Part shown: one piece after another, positions 1 to 8,779 of the stretch | Layout: the number at the start of each line of letters is the position of its first letter | Position numbering within the stretch: the first letter of the stretch is position 1 | NCBI RefSeq assembly: GCF_000383915.1 | Contig: NZ_KB912942.1 | Coordinates: forward strand, 6,134,564 to 6,198,563 | Length of the DNA: 64,000 bases | Source: Amycolatopsis benzoatilytica AK 16/65 | GTDB taxonomy: Bacteria > Actinomycetota > Actinomycetes > Mycobacteriales > Pseudonocardiaceae | Direction: 5' to 3' | Notes under the pieces: generated by a model | What the model was told of the DNA's origin: nothing | Database searches by the model: none | Seen by the model: only the letters and a program-made list of their open reading frames with translations | Program-made: the position numbers and the translations under genes

Positions 1-1505
1 GCGGACCGGGCGGCCCGCGCACCGGACGTCCCGGCGGCAACGGCCCCGGCGTTCCCCGTCCCGGCGGTCCCGGCGGACCTGGCGGCGGCGGTCCTGGCGG
101 ACCTGGCGGACCTGGCGGCGGCGGTCCTGGCGGACCGGGCGGACCCGGCGGACCTGGCGGCGGCGGTCCTGGCGGACCCGGTGGACCGGGCGGCCCCGGC
201 GGATCCGACGGCGGCATGCCGGACGGCAGCGGCGAACCCGCCCCGACCGGCGGCGTCGCGACCGCGGTCCGGATGGCCCCGCCCTCGCGGCGGCGTTCCG
301 GCGGCATCTCGCTCGGCCCGCTGCCGGTGGCGAACCTCGTCGTGCTGGAAGTCGGCGTCGCGATCGGCCTGGTGCTGCTCGCGATCAACATGCAGCTCAA
401 GTACGTCGCGATCGGCGTCGCGGCGCTCGGCCTGATCCTCGCTTTCCTGCGCGTGGGCGGGCACTGGTTCACCCAGTGGCTCGGACTGACACTGCGCTAC
501 CGGTTCCGCTCGCACGGCCGGATCGCGACCCCGCCTCCGCCGACCCCGATCGAAGAACTCGCCGAAGAGAGCGCGATCACCGGCCCGGAGGACGCGCGGG
601 TCAGCCTGCTGCGCCTCGCCGTGCCGGACCTCGTGGTGGCGCACGCCGTCGACCACGAACGGCAGGAAGTCGGCATCGCCTGGAACGACGGCACCTGGAC
701 CGCGGTCCTGCTCGTCGAGCCGATGCCGGCGATGATCTCCCAGGCAGGCGGCGCGCCCAGCCTCCCGCTGTCCGCGCTCGCGCCGTGCCTGGAAGACCGC
801 GGCGTGGTGCTCGACTCCATCCAGATGATCTGGCACAGCTACCCCGGTTCGGCCGCGATGCCCGCGGACGCGCCCGCGCTCAGCTCGTATCTGGAGGTGC
901 TCGGCCCGCTGCCCGCGGCGGCCCGGAGGACCACCTGGATCGCGGTCCGGCTGGACCCGCGGCGCTGCCCGGAGGCGATCCGGGAGCGCGGCGGCGGCGT
1001 CGTCGGCGCCCACCGCGCGATGATCGGCGCCCTGTCCCGGGTGCGCAACGCCCTCGAATCCCAGGGCGTGCCGACCCGGCCGCTCGACCCGGACGAGCTG
1101 CTGCGCGCCAGCATCTCGGCCGCCGAGCTCACCGCGGTCGCCGGCTCGAACGAGAAGGTCAGCCTGCAGGAAAGCTGGACCGGCGTCACCGCGGCCGGCA
1201 TCGGGCACTCCTGCTACGCGATCAGCAGCTGGCCCAAGGGCAAGATCAGCGGCAGCCTGAACGCGCTCACCAGCGTGCGCGCGCTGTCCGCGACGGTGGC
1301 CATGTCGATTTCGCCGTCCGCCGACGAGGGCCGCATCGGCTTGCGCGGCGTGGTGCGGCTCAGCGCCCGCAACCCGCGTGAGCTGGACTCGGCCGCCCAG
1401 CGGCTGCAGAACATCGCCGAGCGACTGGACGTCGATCTGACCCCGCTGAAGGGCCTGCAAGTCTCGGCGTTCTCCGCGACGCTGCCGATCGGAGGTACGG
1501 CATGA
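1..1505 (+). CDS. eccE: Type VII secretion protein EccE, 5' end outside window
   Basis: EccE is the peripheral subunit of the ESX inner-membrane translocation complex. The frame is open from the left edge, so the true start lies upstream. The first ~70 visible residues are almost only Gly and Pro (GPGG/GGGPGG repeats). Two adjacent hydrophobic helices follow (VANLVVLEVGVAIGLVLLA and KYVAIGVAALGLILAFL), then a ~340-residue soluble domain, which is the standard EccE layout. The stop overlaps the start of the next gene by ATGA. truA and rplQ lie immediately beyond, on the other strand. In Mycobacterium tuberculosis the ESX-4 locus sits beside truA-rplQ, so this is probably an ESX-4-type system. 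M. tuberculosis ESX-4 lacks EccE whereas M. abscessus ESX-4 has it. The family call is confident; ESX-4 type is inferred from synteny. Confidence 0.85.
   Translation, partial: GPGGPRTGRPGGNGPGVPRPGGPGGPGGGGPGGPGGPGGGGPGGPGGPGGPGGGGPGGPGGPGGPGGSDGGMPDGSGEPAPTGGVATAVRMAPPSRRRSGGISLGPLPVANLVVLEVGVAIGLVLLAINMQLKYVAIGVAALGLILAFLRVGGHWFTQWLGLTLRYRFRSHGRIATPPPPTPIEELAEESAITGPEDARVSLLRLAVPDLVVAHAVDHERQEVGIAWNDGTWTAVLLVEPMPAMISQAGGAPSLPLSALAPCLEDRGVVLDSIQMIWHSYPGSAAMPADAPALSSYLEVLGPLPAAARRTTWIAVRLDPRRCPEAIRERGGGVVGAHRAMIGALSRVRNALESQGVPTRPLDPDELLRASISAAELTAVAGSNEKVSLQESWTGVTAAGIGHSCYAISSWPKGKISGSLNALTSVRALSATVAMSISPSADEGRIGLRGVVRLSARNPRELDSAAQRLQNIAERLDVDLTPLKGLQVSAFSATLPIGGTA
78..176 (+). repeat. In-frame Gly/Pro collagen-like coding repeat in eccE
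   Basis: A 24-nt unit beginning CCTGGCGGCGGCGGTCC occurs at 78, 111 and 153 in the eccE reading frame, spaced by multiples of three (33 and 42 nt). It encodes GPGG/GGGPGG peptide repeats. Spacing and content suggest it expands and contracts by slippage without breaking the frame. Confidence 0.8.
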
Positions 1506-2221
1506 GCGCCCGTGTCCGCGACGCCGGGCGAAACGCCGGCATCGCCCCCGAGTTCACTGTCGACCCGGCCATGCTCGACGCGATCAGTCCGTCCGGAGAC
1601 CGCGGCGGCGTCGTTCTCGGTTCCGGTCTCAAGGGCGAGCCGCTGACGGTGTCCGCGCTGCGTTCGCAGCCGACTCGCATCGTGCTGGTCGGCGGTCTCT
1701 ACCTGGCCCGCCAGGTAGCCATGCGCGCCTTGGCGACCGGTGCCTGGGTGGTCGTCGCGACCGGGCGGCCCGCGGCGTGGCAGGTGCTGCAGCAGGCCGC
1801 GGGCAACCGGGATGGACGGCCGTCCCCGCTGGTGCAGATCCGCCGGCTCTCGCCGGTCGAACTGCCGCGTCCGTCCGAGGACGCGCCGCTGCTCGTCGTC
1901 ACCGACGGCGGGCCGACGCCGCAGGACCTGTTCCCGCCCCGTTCGCCGTGGCAGACCACCGTGTACGTGCTGCCCTACCTGCACCCGCAGGCGTCCACCA
2001 CCGCGAACGCCGCGGACTTGGTGCTGATGCAGCGGCTGCCGCCGGGACAGGCTGAGCTTGCCGCGCGCATCTGGCGGCTTCCGCCGCAGATGATGCGGCA
2101 GCTGACCACGCTGAAGGACGACCAGGTGGTCGCGCTGGGCACCAACCTGTGGCGTCCGCTGCGGCTGGTCACCACGCAGAAGGAACAGCAGCTGCTCGGC
2201 CCGGTCCGCCGCGGCGACTGA
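1502..2221 (+). CDS. Uncharacterised protein coupled to eccE (probable T7SS accessory)
   Basis: This 239-residue protein has its ATG overlapping the eccE stop (ATGA), so it is translationally coupled and is the last gene of the T7SS operon. No signal peptide or membrane helix is visible. Residues ~55-85 look like the first strand and helix of a Rossmann-like or P-loop-like fold (RIVLVGGLYLARQVAMRA...WVVVATG) but lack a canonical Walker A. Further strand-like segments follow (LLVVTDGG, TTVYVLPY). Position implies a cytoplasmic accessory of the secretion complex. I do not recognise the family, and the function is unknown. Confidence 0.75.
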   Translation: MSARVRDAGRNAGIAPEFTVDPAMLDAISPSGDRGGVVLGSGLKGEPLTVSALRSQPTRIVLVGGLYLARQVAMRALATGAWVVVATGRPAAWQVLQQAAGNRDGRPSPLVQIRRLSPVELPRPSEDAPLLVVTDGGPTPQDLFPPRSPWQTTVYVLPYLHPQASTTANAADLVLMQRLPPGQAELAARIWRLPPQMMRQLTTLKDDQVVALGTNLWRPLRLVTTQKEQQLLGPVRRGD

Positions 2222-2240
2222 GCTGCCCTGACCGCACGTC

Positions 2241-2289
2241 CGTGAAGGGCCCGTTGCCGGAATCCAATTCCGGCAACGGGCCCTTCACG
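2241..2289. terminator. Perfect 23-bp intergenic palindrome, convergent terminator
   Basis: A perfect inverted repeat: 2241-2263 pairs with 2267-2289, with a 3-nt loop. It lies between the convergent T7SS operon and truA, so it can stop transcription from both sides. Its outer core (CGTGAAGGGCCC and complement) recurs in the palindrome at 43157-43210, so it also belongs to a dispersed repeat family. There is no long U-tract. Confidence 0.75.
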
Positions 2290-2303
2290 GCTTTCCGGAC
2301 GTC

Positions 2304-3140
2304 CTAAAGGTCGGTGGACAACCGGACGTTGCGAGTCTGCTCCGCCCTCGCGGCCAGCAGCTCGTCCGGCGGATAGTCGACCGCGGTCAAGGTCAGGCCG
2401 TGCGCCGGAGCCACCGCACTGTCCCGGGTTCCGCTCGCCAGGACGTCGCCGGGCCAGCCGGTTCCTCGCCGGCCGTCCCCGACCAGCAGCAGCACGCCGA
2501 CCAGGCTGCGCACCATCGAATGGCAGAACGCGTCCGCGCTGACCCGCATCTCGAGCAGATGCTCGTCGATCCGCACCCATTCCAGGCGCTGCAGTTCGCG
2601 GATCGTCGTACCGCCGTCGCGCTGTTTGCAGTACGCGGCGAAGTCCTGCAATCCCAGCAAGGACTGCGCGGCGGCGTTCATCCGGTCTGTCCACAGTGGA
2701 CGGCCCCACGCGAGGGTGTCGTTGCGGCGCAGCGGATCGACGCCCCAAGGAGCGTCGGACACGCGATAGCGGTAGTGCCGGCGGATGGCGGAGAACCGGG
2801 CGTCGAAGCCGTCCGGAGCGACACGGGCGGCCAGCACCCGAGCGTCCGCGGGCAGCAGCTTGTTCCAGCGCCCGCGCATCCGGGTCAGGTCCGGGATGCC
2901 GTGCTCATCGACCGGGATCCGGCCGGGCGCGCCAGGTTCGAGCGGGACGACGTCGACGTGCACGACCTGTCCGGTCGCGTGCACTCCGGCGTCCGTGCGA
3001 CCGGCGACGACCACTGACTTCGGCACCGATTCCCCCGGTGGCTGCCGCCGCAGCGCCTGTTCCAGCTCGGCCTGCACGGTGCGCCGGCCGGGCTGGCGCG
3101 CCCAGCCGGAGAAGTCGGTGCCGTCGTAGCTGACGTCCAA
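2304..3140 (-). CDS. truA: tRNA pseudouridine synthase A
   Basis: TruA converts U38-U40 of the tRNA anticodon stem to pseudouridine. The catalytic aspartate lies in the family motif GRTDAGVH (Asp about residue 50 from this start). The N-terminal motif [13 protein letters not shown] and the C-terminal [11 protein letters not shown] region are also typical. The start is uncertain: TTG at 3140 is used here, and the frame stays open upstream with a typical [10 protein letters not shown] lead-in but no ATG or GTG. It is the last gene of the rpoA-rplQ cluster, separated from rplQ by a GC-rich hairpin. Length (278 aa) is normal. Confidence 0.95.
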   Translation of the reverse strand: MDVSYDGTDFSGWARQPGRRTVQAELEQALRRQPPGESVPKSVVVAGRTDAGVHATGQVVHVDVVPLEPGAPGRIPVDEHGIPDLTRMRGRWNKLLPADARVLAARVAPDGFDARFSAIRRHYRYRVSDAPWGVDPLRRNDTLAWGRPLWTDRMNAAAQSLLGLQDFAAYCKQRDGGTTIRELQRLEWVRIDEHLLEMRVSADAFCHSMVRSLVGVLLLVGDGRRGTGWPGDVLASGTRDSAVAPAHGLTLTAVDYPPDELLAARAEQTRNVRLSTDL

Positions 3141-3150
3141 ACGCAGACGA

Positions 3151-3187
3151 ACGAGCCCGCCCTCCCCGAGGGGAGCGGCGGGCTCGT
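3151..3187 (-). terminator. GC-rich hairpin between rplQ and truA
   Basis: Arms 3151-3161 and 3177-3187 are perfectly complementary (11 bp). An inner 6-bp stem (CTCCCC/GGGGAG) closes on a 2-nt centre with one bulged base. It lies just downstream of the rplQ stop. No U-tract follows, so it may be a weak terminator or mRNA-stabilising stem that lowers truA expression. Confidence 0.55.
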
Positions 3188-3212
3188 CCGGTGTAGACAG
3201 TGCCGGCAGGAC

Positions 3213-3764
3213 TCAGTCCTTCTTGGCGTCGGCGTCGTCCGAGGCAGCGGCCTCGTCGGCGGCCGGGGCTTCTTCGGCGGCCGGGGCGACCTCAGCGGTC
3301 TCCTCGGCAGCAGCCTCGACGGTCTCCTCCACGGGCGCGGCGGCCGGAGCCTCTGCGTCCTTGGCGAACTTGGTCTTGCGGGCCCGCTCGGCCTCGGAGG
3401 TCACGGTCTTCTCCGCGACCAGTTCGATGACGGCCATGGCGGCGTTGTCGCCCTTGCGCGGCACCGTCTTGGTGATGCGGGTGTAGCCGCCGGCGCGCTC
3501 CGCGAAGTGCGGGCCGATCTCAGCGAACAGCTTGTGCACGACGTCCTTGTCCCGGACAACCTTCTGCACCAGGCGACGGTTGTGCAGGTCGCCCCGCTTC
3601 GCCTTGGTGATCAGCTTCTCAGCCAGCGGGCGGACCCGCTTGGCCTTCGCCTCGGTCGTCGTGATCTTGCCGTGCTCGAACAGCTGCGTGGCCAAGTTGG
3701 CCAGGATCAGCCGCTCGTGCGCGGCAGACCCGCCGAGCCGGGCTCCCTTGGTAGGGGTGGGCAT
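3213..3764 (-). CDS. rplQ: 50S ribosomal protein L17
   Basis: L17 binds 23S rRNA near the exit tunnel of the large subunit. Residues 1-~120 are the conserved domain ([19 protein letters not shown]...). The last ~60 residues are an Ala/Glu/Asp-rich low-complexity tail (repeats like [19 protein letters not shown]). Such tails occur in actinobacterial L17, while E. coli L17 is ~127 aa. The start is supported by an AGGAG site six bases upstream. It follows rpoA by 42 nt, the usual alpha-operon order. Confidence 0.98.
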   Translation of the reverse strand: MPTPTKGARLGGSAAHERLILANLATQLFEHGKITTTEAKAKRVRPLAEKLITKAKRGDLHNRRLVQKVVRDKDVVHKLFAEIGPHFAERAGGYTRITKTVPRKGDNAAMAVIELVAEKTVTSEAERARKTKFAKDAEAPAAAPVEETVEAAAEETAEVAPAAEEAPAADEAAASDDADAKKD

Positions 3765-3806
3765 GACTTTCTCCTAGTTCAGCTCACAGCGTCCGGGCAC
3801 GAAGCC

Positions 3807-4880
3807 TCAGAGCTGCTCAGTCTCTGCGTAGTCCTGGCCATCGTCGTGGCCGTCGTCCGAAATGCCGCCGCCGATGCCGCCGACCCCTTCCGACCAGCCT
3901 TCGCCGTCGTAGCTGGTGGCAGCCGCGGACGGGTCGAACCCGGGCGGGCTGTCCTTCAGCGCGAGGCCGAGGCCGACGAGCTTCAGCTTGACCTCGTCGA
4001 TCGACTTGGCGCCGAAGTTGCGGATGTCGAGCAGGTCCGCCTCGGAGCGCGAGACGAGCTCGCCCACCGTGTGGATGCCTTCGCGCTTCAGGCAGTTGTA
4101 CGACCGGACGGTGAGGTCCAGGTCCTCGATCGGCATCGCGTAGGCGGCGATGGTGTCTGCCTCCTGCGGCGACGGGCCGATCTCGATGCCCTCCGCGTCG
4201 ACGTTCAGCTCGCGGGCGAGACCGAACAGCTCCACCAGCGTCTTGCCGGCCGAGGCCACCGCGTCGCGCGCGGTGATCGACGGCTTGGTCTCGACGTCCA
4301 GGATCAGCTTGTCGAAGTCGGTGCGCTGCTCGACACGGGTGGCCTCGACCTTGTAGGTCACCTTCAGCACCGGCGAGTAGATCGAGTCGACCGGGATCCG
4401 GCCGATCTCCGCGCCCGCCTGCTTGTTCTGCAGGGCCGGAACGTAACCGCGGCCGCGCTCGACGACGAGCTCGATCTCGAGCTTGCCCTTGCCGTTCAGC
4501 GACGCGATGTGCAGATCCGGGTTGTGCACGGTGACGCCCGCGGGCGGCACGATGTCGGCAGCCGTGACCTCACCCGGGCCCTGCTTGCGCAGGTACATGG
4601 TGACCGGCTCGTCCTCTTCCGAGGACACGACCAGTTCCTTCAGGTTCAGGATGATGTCGGTGACGTCTTCCTTCACCCCCGGAACGGTGGTGAATTCGTG
4701 CAGCACGCCGTCGATGCGGATGCTCGTCACGGCCGCGCCCGGGATGGACGACAGCAGCGTGCGCCGCAGCGAGTTGCCGAGCGTGTAGCCGAAGCCGGGC
4801 TCCAGCGGTTCGATGGTGAACCGGGAGCGGGTCTCGTTGACCGTCTCTTCGCCGAGAGCCGGCCGCTGGGAAATCAGCAT
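3807..4880 (-). CDS. rpoA: DNA-directed RNA polymerase subunit alpha
   Basis: The alpha subunit nucleates RNA polymerase assembly (N-terminal domain) and contacts UP elements and activators (C-terminal domain). The ATG at 4880 ([12 protein letters not shown]) is chosen because GGAAAGGA lies upstream and this is the family N-terminus. An in-frame ATG at 4913 would add 11 atypical residues. The N-terminal domain has the [20 protein letters not shown] motif. The C-terminal domain carries [16 protein letters not shown] and [13 protein letters not shown]. An acidic Gly/Asp-rich tail ends the protein. About 357 aa, normal for Actinobacteria. Confidence 0.98.
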   Translation of the reverse strand: MLISQRPALGEETVNETRSRFTIEPLEPGFGYTLGNSLRRTLLSSIPGAAVTSIRIDGVLHEFTTVPGVKEDVTDIILNLKELVVSSEEDEPVTMYLRKQGPGEVTAADIVPPAGVTVHNPDLHIASLNGKGKLEIELVVERGRGYVPALQNKQAGAEIGRIPVDSIYSPVLKVTYKVEATRVEQRTDFDKLILDVETKPSITARDAVASAGKTLVELFGLARELNVDAEGIEIGPSPQEADTIAAYAMPIEDLDLTVRSYNCLKREGIHTVGELVSRSEADLLDIRNFGAKSIDEVKLKLVGLGLALKDSPPGFDPSAAATSYDGEGWSEGVGGIGGGISDDGHDDGQDYAETEQL

Positions 4881-4934
4881 TTCTTTCGTTCCTTTCCAGA
4901 CGGCGCCCGCCATATGACGCCGAAGGGATGGCGA

Positions 4935-4963
4935 GGCGGCGGCGCACTTCGGGCGCCGCCGCC
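4935..4963 (-). terminator. 11-bp GC hairpin between rpsD and rpoA
   Basis: Perfect 11-bp arms (4935-4945 and 4953-4963, GGCGGCGGCGC and its complement) with a 7-nt loop lie between the rpsD stop and the rpoA start. No U-tract follows, so it is more likely an attenuating or processing stem than a full terminator. It could tune rpoA-rplQ output relative to the upstream ribosomal genes. Confidence 0.45.
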
Positions 4964-4979
4964 CGTAACCCCAGAAGGG

Positions 4980-5585
4980 CTACTTCGAGTAAAGCTCGAC
5001 GATCAGCTGTTCCTGAACCGGAACGTCGATCTGCGCGCGCTCCGGCAGCTGGTGGACCAGCACGCGGAGGTTCGACTGGACGACCTGCAGCCACGCCGGG
5101 ACCGGACGGTCGCCGAAGGACTCCTTGGCGGCCACGAACGGCAGCATGCCCATCGACTTCGGGCGGACGTCGATGATGTCCCACTTGGTGACCTGGTAGG
5201 ACGGCACGTTGACCTTGACGCCGTTGACCACGAAGTGGCCGTGGCTCACCAGCTGGCGGGCCTGGCGACGGGTGCGGGCGATGCCGGCGCGGTAGATCAC
5301 GTTGTCCAGACGGGACTCGAGGATCTGCAGCAGGTTCTCACCGGTCTTGCCCGGACGCCGCACGGCTTCCTTGTAGTACCGGACGAACTGGCGCTCGAGA
5401 ACGCCGTAGGTGTAGCGAGCCTTCTGCTTCTCCTGCGACTGCAGGAGGTACTCAGACTCCTTGATGCGCCCGCGGCCGTGCTGGCCCGGCGGGTAGGGGC
5501 GACGTTCGAACGCCTGGTCGCCGCCGATGAGGTCAACCTTGAGGCGACGCGAAATACGCGTCGCGGGGCCGGTGTAACGAGCCAT
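4980..5585 (-). CDS. rpsD: 30S ribosomal protein S4
   Basis: S4 is a primary binder of 16S rRNA and nucleates 30S assembly. The 201-aa protein has the typical N-terminus MARYTGPATRISRRL, the GQHGRG motif and the S4 RNA-binding domain (RLDNVIYRAGIARTRRQARQLVSHGHF...VNG). GGAGGAG lies upstream of the ATG. It lies between rpsK and rpoA, the standard alpha-operon order. It lacks the N-terminal zinc cysteine cluster, so it is a C-minus S4. Confidence 0.98.
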   Translation of the reverse strand: MARYTGPATRISRRLKVDLIGGDQAFERRPYPPGQHGRGRIKESEYLLQSQEKQKARYTYGVLERQFVRYYKEAVRRPGKTGENLLQILESRLDNVIYRAGIARTRRQARQLVSHGHFVVNGVKVNVPSYQVTKWDIIDVRPKSMGMLPFVAAKESFGDRPVPAWLQVVQSNLRVLVHQLPERAQIDVPVQEQLIVELYSK

Positions 5586-5608
5586 TTCTTAGTACTCCTC
5601 CCCGTTCC

Positions 5609-6013
5609 TCAGACCCGGCGCCGCTTGGGCGGGCGGCAGCCGTTGTGAGGCTGCGGGGTCACGTCCTGGATGGTGCCGACCTCGAGGCCGGCCGCCTGCA
5701 GCGAGCGGATCGCCGTCTCGCGGCCCGAGCCCGGGCCCTTCACGAAGACGTCGACCTTCTTCATGCCGTGCTCGGCCGCCTTGCGGGCGGCGTTCTCGGC
5801 GGCCATCTGCGCGGCGAACGGAGTCGACTTGCGCGAGCCCTTGAAGCCCACGTGGCCGCTCGACGCCCACGCGATCACGGCACCGGTCGGGTCCGTGATC
5901 GAGACGATGGTGTTGTTGAAGGTGCTCTTGATGTGCGCGTGACCGTGCGCGACATTCTTCTTTTCCTTGCGGCGGACCTTCTTGGCCCCCGCAGTGCGGG
6001 TCTTGGGTGGCAT
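5609..6013 (-). CDS. rpsK: 30S ribosomal protein S11
   Basis: S11 lines the mRNA exit channel of the platform. The 134-aa protein has the basic N-terminal tail ([19 protein letters not shown]), the core [20 protein letters not shown] and the C-terminus [26 protein letters not shown] site precedes the ATG. The stop codon of a preceding unannotated 61-codon ORF lies just 5' of this site, about 18 nt before the start. Confidence 0.98.
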   Translation of the reverse strand: MPPKTRTAGAKKVRRKEKKNVAHGHAHIKSTFNNTIVSITDPTGAVIAWASSGHVGFKGSRKSTPFAAQMAAENAARKAAEHGMKKVDVFVKGPGSGRETAIRSLQAAGLEVGTIQDVTPQPHNGCRPPKRRRV

Positions 6014-6031
6014 GTTCTGAGGGTTCTCCTG

Positions 6032-6217
6032 TTAACGCGCGTTCTCTTGGTGAGCGGCGACCGCTTCCTGCTGCCCGCGCCGGATGATGGATCCGGCGTC
6101 GGTGTAGAGGTTCCGCAGCGCCATCGGGCGGGCGTAGAGCGCCTTGGGCGAGACACAAGCCGTGGAACGCCGGACGGAACCGCCCATGCGCACGACCTTC
6201 TTGCCCTGGAGGCTCAC
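6032..6217 (-). CDS. Uncharacterised 61-aa basic small protein between rpsM and rpsK
   Basis: This ORF fills the ~200-nt gap between rpsM and rpsK, which is only a few bases in many Actinobacteria. Its GTG start overlaps the rpsM stop (GTGA) and its TAA lies just before the rpsK ribosome-binding site. Most of its 61 codons (about 85%) end in G or C, like neighbouring genes. The product is basic and begins [18 protein letters not shown], with a middle [18 protein letters not shown] and a Gln/Glu-rich end. It has no signal peptide, membrane helix or zinc motif, and I recognise no family. Coupling and codon use argue it is translated. A structured spacer with a chance open frame is the alternative. 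Confidence 0.6.
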   Translation of the reverse strand: MSLQGKKVVRMGGSVRRSTACVSPKALYARPMALRNLYTDAGSIIRRGQQEAVAAHQENAR

Positions 6218-6594
6218 TTCTTGCCAGCCTTCTTCTTGCCGGCGACCGTCTTCTTCGGGCCCTTGCGGGTGCGGGCGTTGGTCTTGGTCCGCTGACCGCG
6301 GACCGGCAGGCCCCGACGCCAGCGCAGACCCTGGTAGGTCCCGATCTCGATCTTGCGCCGGATGTCGGCGTTCACCTCACGGCGAAGGTCACCCTCGACC
6401 TTGAAGTTTTCGTCGATGTAGTCCTTCAGCTTGACGAGGTCTTCGTCGCTGAGGTCCTTGACGCGGGTGTCGGCGTTCAGCTCGGCAGCAGCGATCATCT
6501 GCTTCGAGCGGGTACGGCCGATCCCGTAGATGTAAGTCAGCGCGATCTCCAACCGCTTCTCGCGGGGGAGGTCGACGCCAGCGAGTCGTGCCAC
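6214..6594 (-). CDS. rpsM: 30S ribosomal protein S13
   Basis: S13 sits in the 30S head and contacts the P-site tRNA and the 50S bridge B1. The 126-aa protein begins with GTG ([26 protein letters not shown]), with AAGGAG six bases upstream. The helix-two-turn-helix region and the basic tail ([33 protein letters not shown]) are intact. Its stop overlaps the start of the 61-codon ORF, not rpsK directly, which is unusual. Confidence 0.98.
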   Translation of the reverse strand: MARLAGVDLPREKRLEIALTYIYGIGRTRSKQMIAAAELNADTRVKDLSDEDLVKLKDYIDENFKVEGDLRREVNADIRRKIEIGTYQGLRWRRGLPVRGQRTKTNARTRKGPKKTVAGKKKAGKK

Positions 6595-6791
6595 TGGTGC
6601 TCCTTCTTCGGGTTCGTCTTCAGGTCTGCTCCCCGTCCGGTTCCGGAACCGACTCGCCTGTCGTGCCCGTGGCTTGCGCCGCGGGTGTCCCGGCCCCGGC
6701 CTGAAGTCCGGGGGTGTACCGGACCGCTCGCGCGGCCCGGCAGGTGCGGGGAGGGTGGGTAGCCGTCAAGCGGCCTGCTGCAGTGCGGTGG

Positions 6792-6905
6792 TCAGCCCTG
6801 ACGCTGCTTGTGACGCAGGTTCTCGCAGATCACCATGATCCGGCCGTGACGGCGGATCACCTTGCACTTGTCGCAGATCTTCTTGACGCTCGGCTGGACC
6901 TTCAC
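6792..6905 (-). CDS. rpmJ: 50S ribosomal protein L36 (zinc type)
   Basis: This 37-aa protein starts at GTG 6905 with AGGAAG upstream. Cys11, Cys14, Cys27 and His32 form the zinc site of the C-plus L36 form. It binds 23S rRNA near the peptidyl transferase region. The frame is open far upstream, but that extension has no family similarity and overlaps infA, so the short start is used. It lies between infA and rpsM, the usual order. Zinc-containing L36 is often replaced under zinc starvation by a paralog, which is not in this window. Confidence 0.95.
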   Translation of the reverse strand: MKVQPSVKKICDKCKVIRRHGRIMVICENLRHKQRQG

Positions 6906-6942
6906 GTCTTCCTGCTTCCTGCTCTGCTCGGCTCTGGCGTGA

Positions 6943-7164
6943 TCACTTGTAGCGGTAGACGATGCGACCACGGGAGAGGTCGTAGGGCGAAAGCTCCACG
7001 ACAACCCTGTCTTCGGGCAGGATGCGGATGTAGTGCTGCCGCATCTTGCCGCTGATGTGTGCCAGGACCTTGTGGCCGTTCTCCAACTCGACGCGGAACA
7101 TCGCGTTGGGGAGCGGCTCGACCACGCGGCCTTCGACCTCGATGGCCCCGTCTTTCTTAGCCAT
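6943..7164 (-). CDS. infA: Translation initiation factor IF-1
   Basis: IF-1 is a 73-aa OB-fold protein that binds the 30S A site during initiation. [20 protein letters not shown] and [22 protein letters not shown] are family-typical. GGAGGA precedes the ATG. The ~240 nt upstream, back to map, hold no gene. A minus-strand TACACT near 7335 is a possible -10 box for the infA-rpmJ-rpsM transcript, but no good -35 accompanies it. Confidence 0.98.
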   Translation of the reverse strand: MAKKDGAIEVEGRVVEPLPNAMFRVELENGHKVLAHISGKMRQHYIRILPEDRVVVELSPYDLSRGRIVYRYK

Positions 7165-7403
7165 GTCCTCCGCAATCCCTGATGCACGCTTGATGTGCTC
7201 AGCGTGATCGGTTTTGAGCTCGAGTCCTTGCTTACTGGGTGGTGCTCAGACACACTCAGGCCCGGGTCCATGTGGTTCGCGAGAATTCACGAGCAGGCCG
7301 GAACCGCGCATGAGCGCGCCGACTTGACAGTGTACGCAACCCGTGTAGTGCCCCGGCGGCCGGGGTGCAGGTAGACCTGTGTGAGTGGCCGAAACCGGCC
7401 GAA

Positions 7404-8228
7404 TCAGGATTCTTCGGGCGCGGTGAGCACCCAGGGTCCGTCCGCGGTAATCGCGACGGTGTGCTCCCAGTGCGCGGCGCGCGAACCGTCGGCGGTCACC
7501 ACGGTCCAGCCGTCGTCCAGTTCGAGGGTCTCGCCGCTGCCGCCGGTCAGCATGGGCTCGACCGCGAGCGCCATGCCGACCTTGAGCCGCGGGCCCTTGC
7601 CCGGCTTGCCGACGTTCGGCAGGAACGGCTCCATGTGCATTTCGCGGCCGATGCCGTGGCCGCCGTACTCGAGGATCTCGCCGTACTCGCGGCCGTCGTC
7701 GTCGCCGGCCTGGCGGGCGGCGGTCTGCACCGCGAACGAGATGTCGGTGAGCTTGGCACCGGCGCGGACCGCTTCGATGCCCGCCCACATGGCGCGCTCG
7801 GTGGCAGCCGACAGCTGCCGGTCCTTTTCGCTGACCTCGCCGATCAGCAGGGTCACCGCGGAGTCGCCGTGCCAGCCTTCGAGGATCGCGCCGCAGTCCA
7901 CCGAGATCAGGTCGCCCTCGCCGAGCACCTGCTTCTTCGACGGGATGCCGTGCACGATCTGCTCATTCACCGAAGCGCAGATCGACGCCGGGAAGCCGTG
8001 GTAGCCCTTGAACGAGGGCACCGCGCCGGCGTCGCGAATCGTCTGCTCGGCCAGTTCGTCGAGCTCGGCCGTGCTGACCCCGGCCCGTGCGAGATCTCGC
8101 ACGGCGGCCAGGGTGCGGGCGACGACCAGGCCAGCCGCCCGCATCGCCTCCAGCTCGCCCCGGGTCTTGATCTCGATCATGCGCCCGCGGCGGAGCACTT
8201 GCAGAACACGCAATCCTCCGAGGTTCAC
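7404..8228 (-). CDS. map: Type I methionine aminopeptidase
   Basis: MAP removes the initiator Met from nascent proteins using a dinuclear metal centre. Metal ligands are visible in [38 protein letters not shown] and [10 protein letters not shown]. The GTG at 8228 overlaps the adk stop (GTGA) and is taken as the longest start. ATG at 8180 ([13 protein letters not shown]) matches the core family N-terminus but lacks a clear ribosome-binding site. GGAGGA lies between the two, so an intermediate TTG or GTG start is also possible. Up to 274 aa. Confidence 0.95.
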   Translation of the reverse strand: MNLGGLRVLQVLRRGRMIEIKTRGELEAMRAAGLVVARTLAAVRDLARAGVSTAELDELAEQTIRDAGAVPSFKGYHGFPASICASVNEQIVHGIPSKKQVLGEGDLISVDCGAILEGWHGDSAVTLLIGEVSEKDRQLSAATERAMWAGIEAVRAGAKLTDISFAVQTAARQAGDDDGREYGEILEYGGHGIGREMHMEPFLPNVGKPGKGPRLKVGMALAVEPMLTGGSGETLELDDGWTVVTADGSRAAHWEHTVAITADGPWVLTAPEES

Positions 8229-8779
8229 GTGCGGTCGCGCAACGCTTCCAGCACGCGGTCCGAAATCTCCTGCACCTCGCCGACGCCGTCGACCTTCACC
8301 AGGATTTCGGCGTAGTACTCGAGCAGCGGGGCGGTCTCCGACACGTACACCTGCTGGCGACGGCGAATGACCTCTTCGGTGTCGTCCGAGCGGCCGCGCG
8401 ACATGAGCCGGCCGACGACGACGTCCTCCGCCACGTCGAGCTGGATGACCGCGTCGAGCTTGGTGTCCGCGGCGGCCAGCATCTCGCCGAGCACCTCGGC
8501 CTGCTTGGTGTTGCGCGGGAACCCGTCCAGCAGGAAGCCGGCCTTCGCGTCCGGTTCGGCCAGTCGCTCGCGAACCATCTCGTTGGTCACCGAGTCGGGG
8601 ACCAGCTCGCCGGAGTCCAGGTACCGCTTGGCCTCCTGGCCCAGCGGGGTCTCCTGGCCGACGTGCGCCCGGAACAGGTCGCCGGTCGAGATGTGCGGAA
8701 TCCGCAGCTGCTCGGACAGGGCGGCCGCCTGCGTGCCTTTGCCCGCGCCGGGCGGGCCGACGAGAACCAGTCGCGTCAC
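8225..8779 (-). CDS. adk: Adenylate kinase
   Basis: Adenylate kinase interconverts ATP and AMP with two ADP. The P-loop GPPGAGKGT is at residues 8-16. ISTGDLFR and LLDGFPRN are the AMP-binding motifs. The enzyme is the short-LID form (184 aa) with no zinc-binding LID insert, normal for Actinobacteria. Its ATG overlaps the secY stop (ATGA) and its stop overlaps the longest map start, so secY-adk-map form one coupled unit. Confidence 0.98.
   Translation of the reverse strand: MTRLVLVGPPGAGKGTQAAALSEQLRIPHISTGDLFRAHVGQETPLGQEAKRYLDSGELVPDSVTNEMVRERLAEPDAKAGFLLDGFPRNTKQAEVLGEMLAAADTKLDAVIQLDVAEDVVVGRLMSRGRSDDTEEVIRRRQQVYVSETAPLLEYYAEILVKVDGVGEVQEISDRVLEALRDRT

Noticed and set aside
6906..7271. 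N-terminal extension of rpmJ
   Set aside because: Overlaps infA out of frame; L36 is always about 37 residues and GTG 6905 has a ribosome-binding site.
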